This document shows positions 1 to 7,394 of a stretch of DNA of 28,490 nt, in pieces (position 1 is the first letter of the stretch; each line of letters starts with the position of its first letter). This DNA comes from Planctomycetales bacterium (GTDB lineage Bacteria > Planctomycetota > Phycisphaerae > SM23-33). Under the pieces are notes generated by a model. That model was not told the origin of the DNA. It did no database searches and was given only the letters and a program-made list of their open reading frames with translations. The translations under genes were made by a program, and so were the position numbers. The stretch lies in contig DAOWOP010000008.1 in the NCBI GenBank assembly GCA_030642005.1, forward strand, positions 1-28,490, read 5' to 3'.

Positions 1-2
1 CC

Positions 3-686
3 TTCGGCGAAACGCAGTGGATCCACGGCGCTCAATCGCATCGCCGGGAGCGACAGGAACTCAAGAAAGACCTGGCCGCCTACTATGGCATGGTCAGTTT
101 CATGGACAGGGAAATCGGGCGAATCCTCGATTCGCTTGACCGGAACGGCCTGAGCGACAATACGATTGTTGTCTTCACAACAGACCATGGTCACTTCCTC
201 GGCCAGCACGGTTTGATCTTCAAGGCGATCCACCATTACGAGGATATACTCCGCCTGCCGTTCATCGTGCGCTTCCCCGGCCGGGCGCCGGCTGGGAAGA
301 GTTCAGACGCCATCCAGAACCTCGTGGACTTGGCGCCGACGTTCCTGACAGCCGCCGGGCTGGAAGTACCCGGAATAATGACCGGCGTGAACCAACTGGA
401 CACCTGGAGCGGTGCCGAACCGGTGCGGACCTGGACCATCTGCGAAAACCACCACGGCGCAACGCATTTTCACATGCGGAGTTACGTCAACCAGCGGTAT
501 AAAATAACCGTCTATCACGACGGCGCCGACGGGGAGTTATTCGACCTGGCCGAAGACCCCGGCGAGATCGACAACCTATGGCACAACCCAGCCGCCGCCG
601 AGTTGAAATCCAAACTGCTGCACGAGTTCCTCCAGGCTACGCTCCAGAGCGAACCGGTAAGAATGCCCCGAATCGCCGGAGCGTAG
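3..686 (+). CDS. Sulfatase, C-terminal part (5' truncated by window edge)
   Basis: The reading frame is already open at base 3 and runs to a TAG at 684-686, so the gene starts outside the window; the internal ATG at 90 is not a credible start because homologous-looking sequence precedes it. The visible part is the second half of an alkaline-phosphatase-fold sulfatase: a helix of the type YYGMVSFMDREIGRILDSL, then IVVFTTDHGHFLGQHG with the Asp-His metal/sulfate-site signature, then LPFIVRFPG and the DLAPTFLTAAGLE segment. The ending (ELFDLAEDPGEIDNLW) is also typical. The CxPxR formylglycine motif, the signal peptide and the substrate are not visible. Such enzymes hydrolyse sulfate esters, usually on polysaccharides and often outside the cytoplasm. 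The gene appears to be host chromosome rather than prophage. Confidence 0.92.
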   Translation, partial: FGETQWIHGAQSHRRERQELKKDLAAYYGMVSFMDREIGRILDSLDRNGLSDNTIVVFTTDHGHFLGQHGLIFKAIHHYEDILRLPFIVRFPGRAPAGKSSDAIQNLVDLAPTFLTAAGLEVPGIMTGVNQLDTWSGAEPVRTWTICENHHGATHFHMRSYVNQRYKITVYHDGADGELFDLAEDPGEIDNLWHNPAAAELKSKLLHEFLQATLQSEPVRMPRIAGA

Positions 687-841
687 TACTGCGCCGATTA
701 TTCGGTTGTTCGAGCAGCGCGGCGGACCGCGTGAACCTGTGCCTGCGAAAATGCACGGCTGTTGGAGCGGCAAGCGTTCACACTTGTCGAACTTCTTGTA
801 GCAGTGGCCATATCGGCCCGTTCGATATGCAAATATAACCC

Positions 842-870
842 TTTTCGGATCGCCGGCGTGCCGATATAAT
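842..870 (+). promoter_or_regulatory. Candidate sigma-70-type promoter for ssrA
   Basis: A perfect TATAAT (865-870) lies 23 bases before the mature 5' end of the tmRNA, within a 207-base spacer that has no gene. The -35 position at 17-base spacing reads TTTTCG, a weak match, so the promoter would rest mainly on its -10 box. A transcript starting near 877-882 would need short 5' trimming, as is normal for tmRNA. Confidence 0.45.
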
Positions 871-893
871 ATCATTGGAAGACTTGTAAGTCT

Positions 894-1246
894 GGGGGCG
901 AAAGGTTTCGACCGGACGAGTTGAGGTATCGGTTGCGTGCCCAGGTTCCAGGAGGCCTGGTTAAACACCTGGAAAACTCATAGTTGCCAATAACAACTAT
1001 GCAATGGCTGCTTAATTAAGTAGCCCGTCCGTCGGTTCTTTGTCCGCGGGGACTGACAGGGCGACAATTAGCGGACTGGTCGCTCGGAAGTAACCCGGTT
1101 AATCGAGCGGCGAGATTCGGTCGGGCTGGCCGGTACCGAAGCGTGTCGCTGGCGCGTCGGCATAGGCGAGATTAAAACAGCGACTACGCACGTAGAAGTC
1201 GATACTGAAACGTCACGGGACGCGGGTTCGATTCCCGCCGCCTCCA
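894..1246 (+). ncRNA. ssrA: tmRNA (transfer-messenger RNA)
   Basis: This is a single-piece tmRNA of about 353 nt. The 5' end GGGGGCG pairs with CGCCTCC just before the discriminator A at 1246 (7 bp, one G-U). It is followed by the tRNA-like GGTTTCGACC block and, at the 3' end, the T-arm GCGGGTTCGATTCCCGC. CCA is not encoded and must be added. The internal reading frame at 986-1015 is GCC AAT AAC AAC TAT GCA ATG GCT GCT TAA, giving the tag ANNNYAMAA, with the usual YA(L/M)AA ending recognised by ClpXP-type proteases. The tmRNA rescues stalled ribosomes with SmpB. The 3' end of ssrA is a common integration site for islands, and the accessory region of this window starts immediately downstream. 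Confidence 0.96.
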
Positions 1247-1284
1247 GTGAGCGTACCATTGCGAAACGCTCTCTCGCCAAACCA

Positions 1285-1310
1285 AGCCCACCGGCTGCGT
1301 CCGGTGGGCT
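1285..1310 (+). terminator. Rho-independent terminator of ssrA
   Basis: A perfect 10-bp stem, AGCCCACCGG (1285-1294) with CCGGTGGGCT (1301-1310), has a six-base loop and is followed by GCGTCGTTTT. It lies 38 bases after the tmRNA 3' end and fits transcription stop plus 3' trimming. The following 279 bases, up to the transposase gene, contain nothing I can recognise. Confidence 0.8.
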
Positions 1311-1589
1311 GCGTCGTTTTCGCCCTTTATCTAAAGCATTTTCGCACTTTTCCCAACCCGACATGCCCTCGCGCGTCGGGACTTGCCTCGCTGTCCCTAC
1401 CGAAAACTCCATACGGAACAAAAAGTGACCATGTTTTGGCGAACCAAGGGGCGCTCAAGGCTGCTTGAGGGCAGAACAACTCTTGTAATGGAAGAGTATC
1501 GAGCAGTAAAAGAGGCCGATTTCTGCCATAGGCGCAGAAAGGTTCCGTCGGCAGGACAGCCGGTGGAAATGATCTGGCAAGTCGCTGAA

Positions 1590-2636
1590 CTACGCCGCTC
1601 GCGTGTAGCGGTGGTGCAAACCGCCGACTTGGGGTATGGCGACGACCTTGCCGCTTCCCGGTGGCTCGACCCTTCGCGGAACAGGCGAGTTCCGATTCAA
1701 TGACAGATGCGTCCGTGAATTGTTGTAATACTCAAAGTAATCCGTCAATATCCGCTGCAGGTGTTTTTCATTCAGCACAATCACATGGTCGAGGCATTCT
1801 CGGCGAATTGACCCGATCAGTCGTTCGACGTATGGATTTTGCCATGGCGAGCGCCAGGCTGTAACGACTTCCTCAATTCCCATGCTCCTGACCCGCTGCC
1901 GGAAGTGCTGGCCGTAAATTGAGTCTCGGTCGCGGAGCAGGTATCGTGGTGCATCCTCATACGGAAATGCTTCGGTGATTTGTTGGGCCGTCCATTCGGC
2001 GGTAGGATTCCTCGTCACGTTGAAATGGACAACGCGGCGTTGATCATGCCACAAAACCACAAAGCAATACAGCACGCGGAAAGTAGCGGTCGGGACGGTG
2101 AAGAAGTCAATTGCAGCGGTTCGACAAGGCTCACCACAGGCGGTCTGGCCGGCGTGGTTCTTCAGAAAGGTCCGCCAGGTCTGCGATGGCGGTTTGGGAC
2201 GGCGGATTATGTATTTGGCTACGGTGGATTCGGCGACGGTGTAGCCGAGTAGTCGCAGTTCGGATTGGATTCTGGGCACGCCCCAGGTTGGGTTTTCGCG
2301 GGACATGCGGCGGATGAGGCTGCGAATTTCCGATGCGATGTTGGGCCGGCCCGTCTTGGGTCTTCTTGATTTCCAACGCCAATACAGCCTGAAGCCCTGG
2401 CGGTGCCACTTTACGACTGTCTCCGGCTGAACGATTATCAGGCTCGACCGCCAGCCTTTCCACAGCTGGGACAGCCAGACCCATAAGACCCGGTCTCGCT
2501 GCCGCAGGCGAGGGCATTTGACTGACCTTTGCAAGATGGCCAATTGTTGCCGCAGCGCCAGATTTTCCACAGCCAATGCAGCCCGGCTGGTAATGATGCC
2601 TCGAAGAAACAGAAGAATCGCCTTTATCACATCCAC
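1590..2636 (-). CDS. DDE (rve integrase-core) transposase
   Basis: A 348-residue single-frame transposase. The N-terminal part (residues 20-50, ENLALRQQLAILQR) and the segment ENPTWGVPRIQSEL (114-127) are typical of the IS3/IS481 superfamily. The catalytic core follows: D177 in AAIDFFTV, D236/D238 in LLRDRDSIYG, and E271 in NPYVERLIGSIRREC, a spacing of about 35 residues. The end FEYYNNSRTHLSLN is the standard tail of this fold. The start is GTG at 2636, preceded by GGAGG five bases upstream. No frameshift or internal stop is seen, so it may be active. It points toward ssrA and lies in the spacer between ssrA and the cassette. Confidence 0.9.
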   Translation of the reverse strand: MDVIKAILLFLRGIITSRAALAVENLALRQQLAILQRSVKCPRLRQRDRVLWVWLSQLWKGWRSSLIIVQPETVVKWHRQGFRLYWRWKSRRPKTGRPNIASEIRSLIRRMSRENPTWGVPRIQSELRLLGYTVAESTVAKYIIRRPKPPSQTWRTFLKNHAGQTACGEPCRTAAIDFFTVPTATFRVLYCFVVLWHDQRRVVHFNVTRNPTAEWTAQQITEAFPYEDAPRYLLRDRDSIYGQHFRQRVRSMGIEEVVTAWRSPWQNPYVERLIGSIRRECLDHVIVLNEKHLQRILTDYFEYYNNSRTHLSLNRNSPVPRRVEPPGSGKVVAIPQVGGLHHRYTRAA

Positions 2637-2640
2637 TCTG
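1590..2640 (-). mobile_element. Insertion sequence, ends not resolved
   Basis: The intact transposase implies an insertion sequence, but I could not identify terminal inverted repeats or a target duplication on either side, so only the coding core is marked. True ends should lie within about 100-200 bases of it on each side. Confidence 0.5.
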
Positions 2641-2825
2641 CCTCCTTGATCGTTCTGATTCGCTCCATCTTGCGGCTCGAATATAGTAGGCCGTCATGGT
2701 AGCCATAACCCCAGGCCATAGCAAGACTTGGCATCTGGTTGCAGCCAGCCGGAAAACAGAGACGGTTTCGACCACGGTTACACTTGCTCCAGTGGACGGG
2801 CTTAACAACCCGTCTCGACTCGAAC

Positions 2826-2857
2826 AAAGGCCCGCTGGAACAATCCGGCGGGCCTTT
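2826..2857. terminator. Strong hairpin, possible terminator
   Basis: AAAGGCCCGCTGG (2826-2838) pairs with CCGGCGGGCCTTT (2845-2857) over 13 bp with one G-U and a six-base loop. The stem ends in A and T triplets on both strands, so it could terminate in either direction. No gene I recognise ends at it, which suggests that the gene it served has been replaced or lost. Confidence 0.5.
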
Positions 2858-2914
2858 CGTATATCCCTATGACACAAAGACCTTTGCGTGTTTGGCCGCA
2901 CCCGCCCCCTCGCC

Positions 2915-2994
2915 AATCGCGTGATACGCTTACCCGCACAGCCAGCCCGAAATCCCTCGAAATCGTCTCGAAGTCTCGAAATCGCGTGATACGC
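2915..2994. repeat. 15-base direct repeat, two copies
   Basis: AATCGCGTGATACGC occurs at 2915-2929 and again, identical, at 2980-2994. Between them CTCGAAATCG occurs at 2956-2965 and recurs at 2975-2984, partly overlapping the second long copy. The function is unknown; attachment-site or regulator-site remnants are possible. Confidence 0.6.
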
Positions 2995-3120
2995 CTCAAG
3001 TGAGTCCCGCGATTGTATGTACCTATCATAAAGCGACTTACACCAATCGCCCATTTTCGCTGTTTTGGCTGAAAACGCCAGTAGGCGAAGGGATAAAACC
3101 CGTGTCCCGTGACGTTTGCA

Positions 3121-3192
3121 GTGCCAAAAAATCGTCATGTGATCGTCACATGACTGGCACCGCAAGCGATTCTGGCACTGCTTGGCACTGCT
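3121..3192. repeat. Palindrome and TGGCAC repeat cluster
   Basis: A perfect inverted repeat TCATGTGA-TCG-TCACATGA (3135-3153) lies inside an outer inverted pair, GTGCCA (3121-3126) and TGGCAC (3155-3160). It is followed by two exact tandem copies of TGGCACTGCT (3173-3182, 3183-3192). The same two words, TCATGTGA and TGGCAC/GTGCCA, build the prophage control region near 11217-11310, so both sites may bind related regulators or recombination proteins. Confidence 0.6.
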
Positions 3193-3515
3193 TCGGGAGC
3201 GCGAGTGCGAGCGGCGGCCGGAGGCGACATGGGCGGTGTCACCGGTGACAGATAAATGCTTGCGGAATTCATGCAGCGGCCACGCGTACCGTCGCCACGC
3301 AAAAACCTCTTGCTTTTCCAGCTCTTGAGACTGAGAATGCTGCTCGGGCAGGGAGACGGCCGGATTGCTAAAGTAACCGGTCTGACGCTTGCTTGCCATA
3401 GGAGACCAGTATGGACACATCATAAAAGACGATGCGCATAAACATCGAACTGAGGGCCATGAATATGCATTGTGGCCGTCGAAACTCCATATGACAGGAA
3501 ACTGAGGTAGGTAAT

Positions 3516-4508
3516 ATGAACAAGAGGCGCATGGCGGTATTGTCGGCAACGGGCACGGGGCAGAAACGGACACTGCCTGCCGTGCGTGAGGGGAACATAT
3601 GTGACATAGTGGGGATACATGGAAGAGACCCGGGAAAGGTTGAGGAGATCGCGGCGAAGTTTGAGATTCCTGTGCACTCAACTGACGCCGCCCAGCTTCT
3701 TGACTCGGTCAAACCGGACTTCGCCTTCATTGGGTCGCCACCCTTTATGCACCTTGAGCAGATCCGCCTGTGTGCGGATAGGGGAATTCCTGTCCTCTGT
3801 GAGAAGCCCCTTTGCGTATCTGTCGAAGACGCAGAGGAGATCAAGAGACTTTCGGCGGAAAGCGGTATTGATTTGAGGGTGGCACACCACCTCAGGCATC
3901 AACCCGCAGTAGACTACATTCGTAAGATCGTGGCAGGAGGCGAACTCGGGGTCGCTAGACGGGCTTCGTTGCAGTGGGCATTCTGGGTGAGGGAGGAAGC
4001 GACAAGCAATGTTTGGAAGAGCGACGTCACCAAAGGCGGTGCGCATGCATTCTTCGACTCAGGTATTCACGCAATTGACATGATGATGTACCTGTTGCCC
4101 CGGCCGAATAGCGTCGCCGCTATGGGTACTAAATCAAGATTCGCGAGCTCTCTCTCGACAGTGTCTGCACTATTCGATTGCAGCGGCGTCATCGCAGAAT
4201 TGAACACATCTCAGGCCTTGAAATGCCCCATGAATGCAATGGCCATCGACTTCGAGGATGGGACGCTCCATGTCCCGAATGCCTTCGGAGAGAAATCGAT
4301 TGGGAAGGTGGAGATTATTCGGAAAACGGGTCTGGAGGAGGTTGCTTTTGAGCCAATGAACCCATACGGGCAGGAAGTTGCCGACTTCCTGGACATTCTC
4401 GATGGCCAGGAAAGCCGGGGCACTACGCTTGAAGAGGCTATTCAGGGCGTTACGATCCTGAACGCAATCGAGCTGTCCTGCGCGGAAGCACGATCTATCA
4501 AGCTCTGA
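3516..4508 (+). CDS. Gfo/Idh/MocA-family oxidoreductase
   Basis: A 330-residue protein, the usual length for this NAD(P)-dependent sugar or cyclitol dehydrogenase family. The N-terminal Rossmann fold is degenerate at the dinucleotide loop (ATGTGQKRTLPAV), followed by FAFIGSPPFMHLEQIRLCADRGIPVLCEKPLCVS with the family hallmark EKP. The second domain has GGAHAFFDSGIHAIDMMMYLL, matching the family's conserved D-x3-H-x2-D pattern. The start is ATG at 3516 with GAGGTAGG a few bases upstream. It is the first gene of a co-directional four-gene set; the next starts 13 bases after its stop. Substrate unknown: neighbours suggest a phosphorylated sugar, cyclitol or nucleotide-linked sugar. Confidence 0.9.
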   Translation: MNKRRMAVLSATGTGQKRTLPAVREGNICDIVGIHGRDPGKVEEIAAKFEIPVHSTDAAQLLDSVKPDFAFIGSPPFMHLEQIRLCADRGIPVLCEKPLCVSVEDAEEIKRLSAESGIDLRVAHHLRHQPAVDYIRKIVAGGELGVARRASLQWAFWVREEATSNVWKSDVTKGGAHAFFDSGIHAIDMMMYLLPRPNSVAAMGTKSRFASSLSTVSALFDCSGVIAELNTSQALKCPMNAMAIDFEDGTLHVPNAFGEKSIGKVEIIRKTGLEEVAFEPMNPYGQEVADFLDILDGQESRGTTLEEAIQGVTILNAIELSCAEARSIKL

Positions 4509-4521
4509 GTAAGGGAGGTCA

Positions 4522-6402
4522 ATGGTGGCCAAACGCAAGACCAAACCTGCTCAGTCGGTTGCTCGGCAACTTGCTGTGCAGTTGATCAAGAGCAAAGGGA
4601 CAGGTCGCCCCGGTGCGACTGTTCTACTCGGAGCCGGTGCATCCATAAGCTCTGGCATCCCCCTATGGACACATTTGGCCGAACGGGTATGCCGGGAGTG
4701 TGCAATTCCCTGTTCTGACAAACCGCCCACAGTTGCGCTCTGCGAGTACTTCTCCCGGCTGGATGTGCCATACGAAATCCGCTACACGTTCTTTCAACGG
4801 TATCTTGAGGGGCAAGACCATTCGATCGGATACTCTCACCTTGGACAGATGGTCAAGGATGGCCTTATATCGACGGTTCTCACCACTAATTGGGACTCAT
4901 TGTTGGAGGCTGCGTTGCTGCGTTTTATTCCTTGTGCAGCCCTGAAGGTGCTTGTGCGGGGGGAAATGCCTGATGACATCATAGCAGATGTACTATCTTG
5001 GCGTCACGGACGGCCAACGGTTCTGAAACTCCATGGTGATGTCCAGTCGCGGCGTTTTCTGCTCGGTGACAGTGAAACGCGGGGATTCGACGGCAAACTC
5101 TCGTTGAAGCTCTCCGAACTCTTGTCAGACACCACCTTCGTGGTCGGCCAATCGGCACAAGATGTCGATATCCTAAGCCTCCTGATCGGGTGCGCGGGGA
5201 AACGGAAAGGGATGCTATACCATGTGAGGCATGCCGAGACCCCCTCCGAGATAGACTCGCTGCTTGAGCGCGCAGGAGCAAACGTCGTCCACGGTGAACA
5301 GGCCAGCATCCTAGCTGACGGACACACGGTGAATGTTGGTGACTTTGATTCGTTTTTTACGCAACTGAATCTCGCGGTACAGAGAGAACTGATAGAAGAG
5401 AAGCGATCCCTCCTTCGTCAAGCAGAATCTTCAATTCTGAACAAGGAAAAGACCGGGGTCGGCTATATCAACTACACGAGAATATCCGACCTCGTCGACC
5501 ACTTCGCACTACAAGTGCAAGAAGCCGACCCGGACCTAATACTCTATATCGACGATCCAAGTGCGCCCGGAGGCATGGAGCTGAGACGTCGGTTGCTTCC
5601 CCTTCTCAAGAGTGGTCGCGGCAGGAAGAAGTTCGCGCACGATACGATCTGTGTGAAAGGGCAAGGTGGATCACGGGCCCACAAGAGGGGCGTAACATCC
5701 AAGGTCTCGGATCTGAAAATGGATGGCGTGAGAAAGGTTCTCGTCCTTGACGCAATCACTTTCTCCGGCAACACACTAGCGTTGGCGCGCGAACAGTTGA
5801 AGGAGGCGTTTCCGAATGTTTCCGTGAAGCTCGGTGTTCTGGTCATCTCACAGCAACTGCTTGCCAGCGAAGGTCCAGCCAAGGACTATCTTTACCAAGA
5901 AGTCACCGACCGGCATGAGATATTCTTCCCTTGGGGGGTTACGCAGACGACCTCAACCTTTGATCGTAGTTTTGAGGCGGGCGTCGACGGTGAGGGCCGG
6001 CGGGTCGCGATCGGGAAAAGGCCGTGGGGCACCATTGAGGTGCTGGCCGACGAGGAACTGACGTCCGTTCGACTATTGACTATTGAAGCTGGTTGCAAGC
6101 TGAGCTTTCAGAGGCATCTGTGTCGCGATGAGCTATTCGTTGCATTGGACGACAATATCGGCCTGGACATCTGCGCCGAGGATCTGACCCGTAAGGCGAA
6201 CCCCTACGATGAGCACGTGAAATCGCTCATTCTGGAGAAGAGCGACTACGTACTCATTCCACGTGGCGTATGGCACCGCACTAAGGCGTCAATGGATCGA
6301 GTGCGACTCCTGGAAGTGGCATTTGGCCTCTACGATCAGAGCAGTGATATAGAACGACGCTGGGACGATTTTGAGAGAGAGCATGACGATGGCACGAAGT
6401 AG
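4522..6402 (+). CDS. Three-domain fusion: SIR2-like, phosphoribosyltransferase, type II PMI cupin
   Basis: A 626-residue protein with three recognisable parts. Residues 30-285 are SIR2-like: LLGAGAS (35-41), TTNWD (121-125), KLHGD (169-173), and FVVGQSAQDVDIL near 207-219, the pattern of the zinc-free SIR2 group often acting as an NAD hydrolase in phage defence. Residues 315-470 resemble a type I phosphoribosyltransferase, with the PRPP-loop-like VLVLDAITFSGNT (406-418). Residues 498-615 match the C-terminal cupin of bifunctional mannose-phosphate enzymes: RPWG at 500-503, metal ligands Q530, H532 and E537, and IPRGVWHR with H585. AAGGGAGG precedes the ATG. The last codons overlap the next gene. 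I know no family with this exact order; the assignment of each domain is by motif, the combined role is unknown. Confidence 0.85.
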   Translation: MVAKRKTKPAQSVARQLAVQLIKSKGTGRPGATVLLGAGASISSGIPLWTHLAERVCRECAIPCSDKPPTVALCEYFSRLDVPYEIRYTFFQRYLEGQDHSIGYSHLGQMVKDGLISTVLTTNWDSLLEAALLRFIPCAALKVLVRGEMPDDIIADVLSWRHGRPTVLKLHGDVQSRRFLLGDSETRGFDGKLSLKLSELLSDTTFVVGQSAQDVDILSLLIGCAGKRKGMLYHVRHAETPSEIDSLLERAGANVVHGEQASILADGHTVNVGDFDSFFTQLNLAVQRELIEEKRSLLRQAESSILNKEKTGVGYINYTRISDLVDHFALQVQEADPDLILYIDDPSAPGGMELRRRLLPLLKSGRGRKKFAHDTICVKGQGGSRAHKRGVTSKVSDLKMDGVRKVLVLDAITFSGNTLALAREQLKEAFPNVSVKLGVLVISQQLLASEGPAKDYLYQEVTDRHEIFFPWGVTQTTSTFDRSFEAGVDGEGRRVAIGKRPWGTIEVLADEELTSVRLLTIEAGCKLSFQRHLCRDELFVALDDNIGLDICAEDLTRKANPYDEHVKSLILEKSDYVLIPRGVWHRTKASMDRVRLLEVAFGLYDQSSDIERRWDDFEREHDDGTK

Positions 6403-7333
6403 GACCCGCGACCTGTTCTTCCTGGGGGTAAGTACGGGAAGATCAACGATCCAGAGCCTCTTCGCCCCTTGGGCGGATTGCCTAGGTCATGATATGAGGC
6501 TGGTCACTCATGACCTGCCACTCAGATCTTCGGCTAGGGATTATCGTGCGTTTGTCGAGTCGATCAGGAACCGAGGCGGACGTGAAGTGTGTGGGGCGCT
6601 CGTTACGTCGCACAAGGCGGCTGTCTACGACTCGGCCCGTGACCTTTTCGACCGCGTCAGCATGCCATCAGAGCGTCTTGGTGAGATCGGTATGATCTAT
6701 TGGGATGGCGATAGCCTCGTCGGGGACGCGAACGACGCGATTTCGACGGTAGAAGCATCACGATCCTTCCTTGTTCCTAGCCCAGCCTGGTCTGCGGGGT
6801 CAAGAGACGCCCTGATACTCGGTGGGGGTGGCGCAGGTCTGGCGCTGGCAAGTACTTTGGCAGGTGATCTCGATATCGACTGCAGCCGGGTTGTGATCAC
6901 CGAGAAGGATGATTCGCGTGCGGCCTCGATACGCGGCCTGATTGAGCGATGGGGTGTCGGCGTGCCGATTGACGTCGTCAATGTGCATGGACATTGCGAT
7001 GAAATCGTGGCCGGCATGGGCGACGGGTGTTTGATCGCCAACGCTACGGGGCTGGGCAAGGATGCCCCCGGCAGCCCAGTGACGGAATCGGTCATCTTCC
7101 CGCAGCAAGCTCACTTGTGGGAGTTCAACTACCGTTTTGTCGACCAGCCCATGCTGAATTTCATGGAGGTCGGAATGCGGAAGCAGTCAGAACGTGAGCT
7201 GACGATTCGGGACGGCTGGGAGTACTTCGTGTGGGGGTGGTTGGTTGTGATGGCAACTGCCGTGCACTTGCCTCCACACACGTTCTATCAGGGGTTCCGA
7301 GATATAGCCGACGCGAATCGTATAGTGCACTGA
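6389..7333 (+). CDS. Shikimate dehydrogenase-like (AroE superfamily) protein, divergent
   Basis: About 314 residues, with in-frame alternatives ATG 6383 and TTG 6371; GAGAGAG just upstream favours 6383 or 6389. It overlaps the end of the preceding gene, so the two are probably translationally coupled. The order of elements is that of AroE: LGVSTGRSTIQS in place of the substrate-binding GxPIxHSxSP, CGALVTSHKAAVYD in place of NVTxPxK with the catalytic Lys kept, LVGDANDAISTV for NTDxxG with the Asp kept, the dinucleotide loop LILGGGGAGLALAS, and LIANATGLGKDAPGSPV for NATPxG. The His-Ser pair that contacts shikimate is missing, so the substrate is probably not shikimate. The C-terminal ending FYQGFRDIADAN is AroE-like in position only. 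Confidence 0.72.
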   Translation: MARSRTRDLFFLGVSTGRSTIQSLFAPWADCLGHDMRLVTHDLPLRSSARDYRAFVESIRNRGGREVCGALVTSHKAAVYDSARDLFDRVSMPSERLGEIGMIYWDGDSLVGDANDAISTVEASRSFLVPSPAWSAGSRDALILGGGGAGLALASTLAGDLDIDCSRVVITEKDDSRAASIRGLIERWGVGVPIDVVNVHGHCDEIVAGMGDGCLIANATGLGKDAPGSPVTESVIFPQQAHLWEFNYRFVDQPMLNFMEVGMRKQSERELTIRDGWEYFVWGWLVVMATAVHLPPHTFYQGFRDIADANRIVH

Positions 7334-7394
7334 ACGGTTTGGTGCACCGTGCGTGGCTGACTGGAATAGATGGGTACAGGAAAGGATGAATGGG

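Larger units (their letters stand above)
2637..3515. other. Gene-free spacer of about 880 bases, repeat-bearing
   Basis: No frame here looks coding: open stretches lack family resemblance and good ribosome sites, and the long minus-strand frame across it is an antisense run. The region holds a strong hairpin (2826-2857), a 15-base direct repeat (2915-2929 and 2980-2994), the direct repeat CTCGAAATCG (2956-2965 and 2975-2984), and a palindrome cluster at 3121-3192. It separates the insertion sequence from the SIR2 cassette and may be a relic of a mobile-element end. Confidence 0.6.

Noticed and set aside
3135..3153. Possible CRP/FNR-type operator in TCATGTGATCGTCACATGA
   Set aside because: The TGTGA and TCACA arms are separated by three bases, not six, so it does not fit the CRP site; kept only as a palindrome.
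2131..3681. Open minus-strand frame of 516 codons across the spacer and transposase 5' region
   Set aside because: It overlaps the transposase gene in another frame and the start of the oxidoreductase gene, and its composition (many Ser, Arg, Cys, no family motif) is that of an antisense run.
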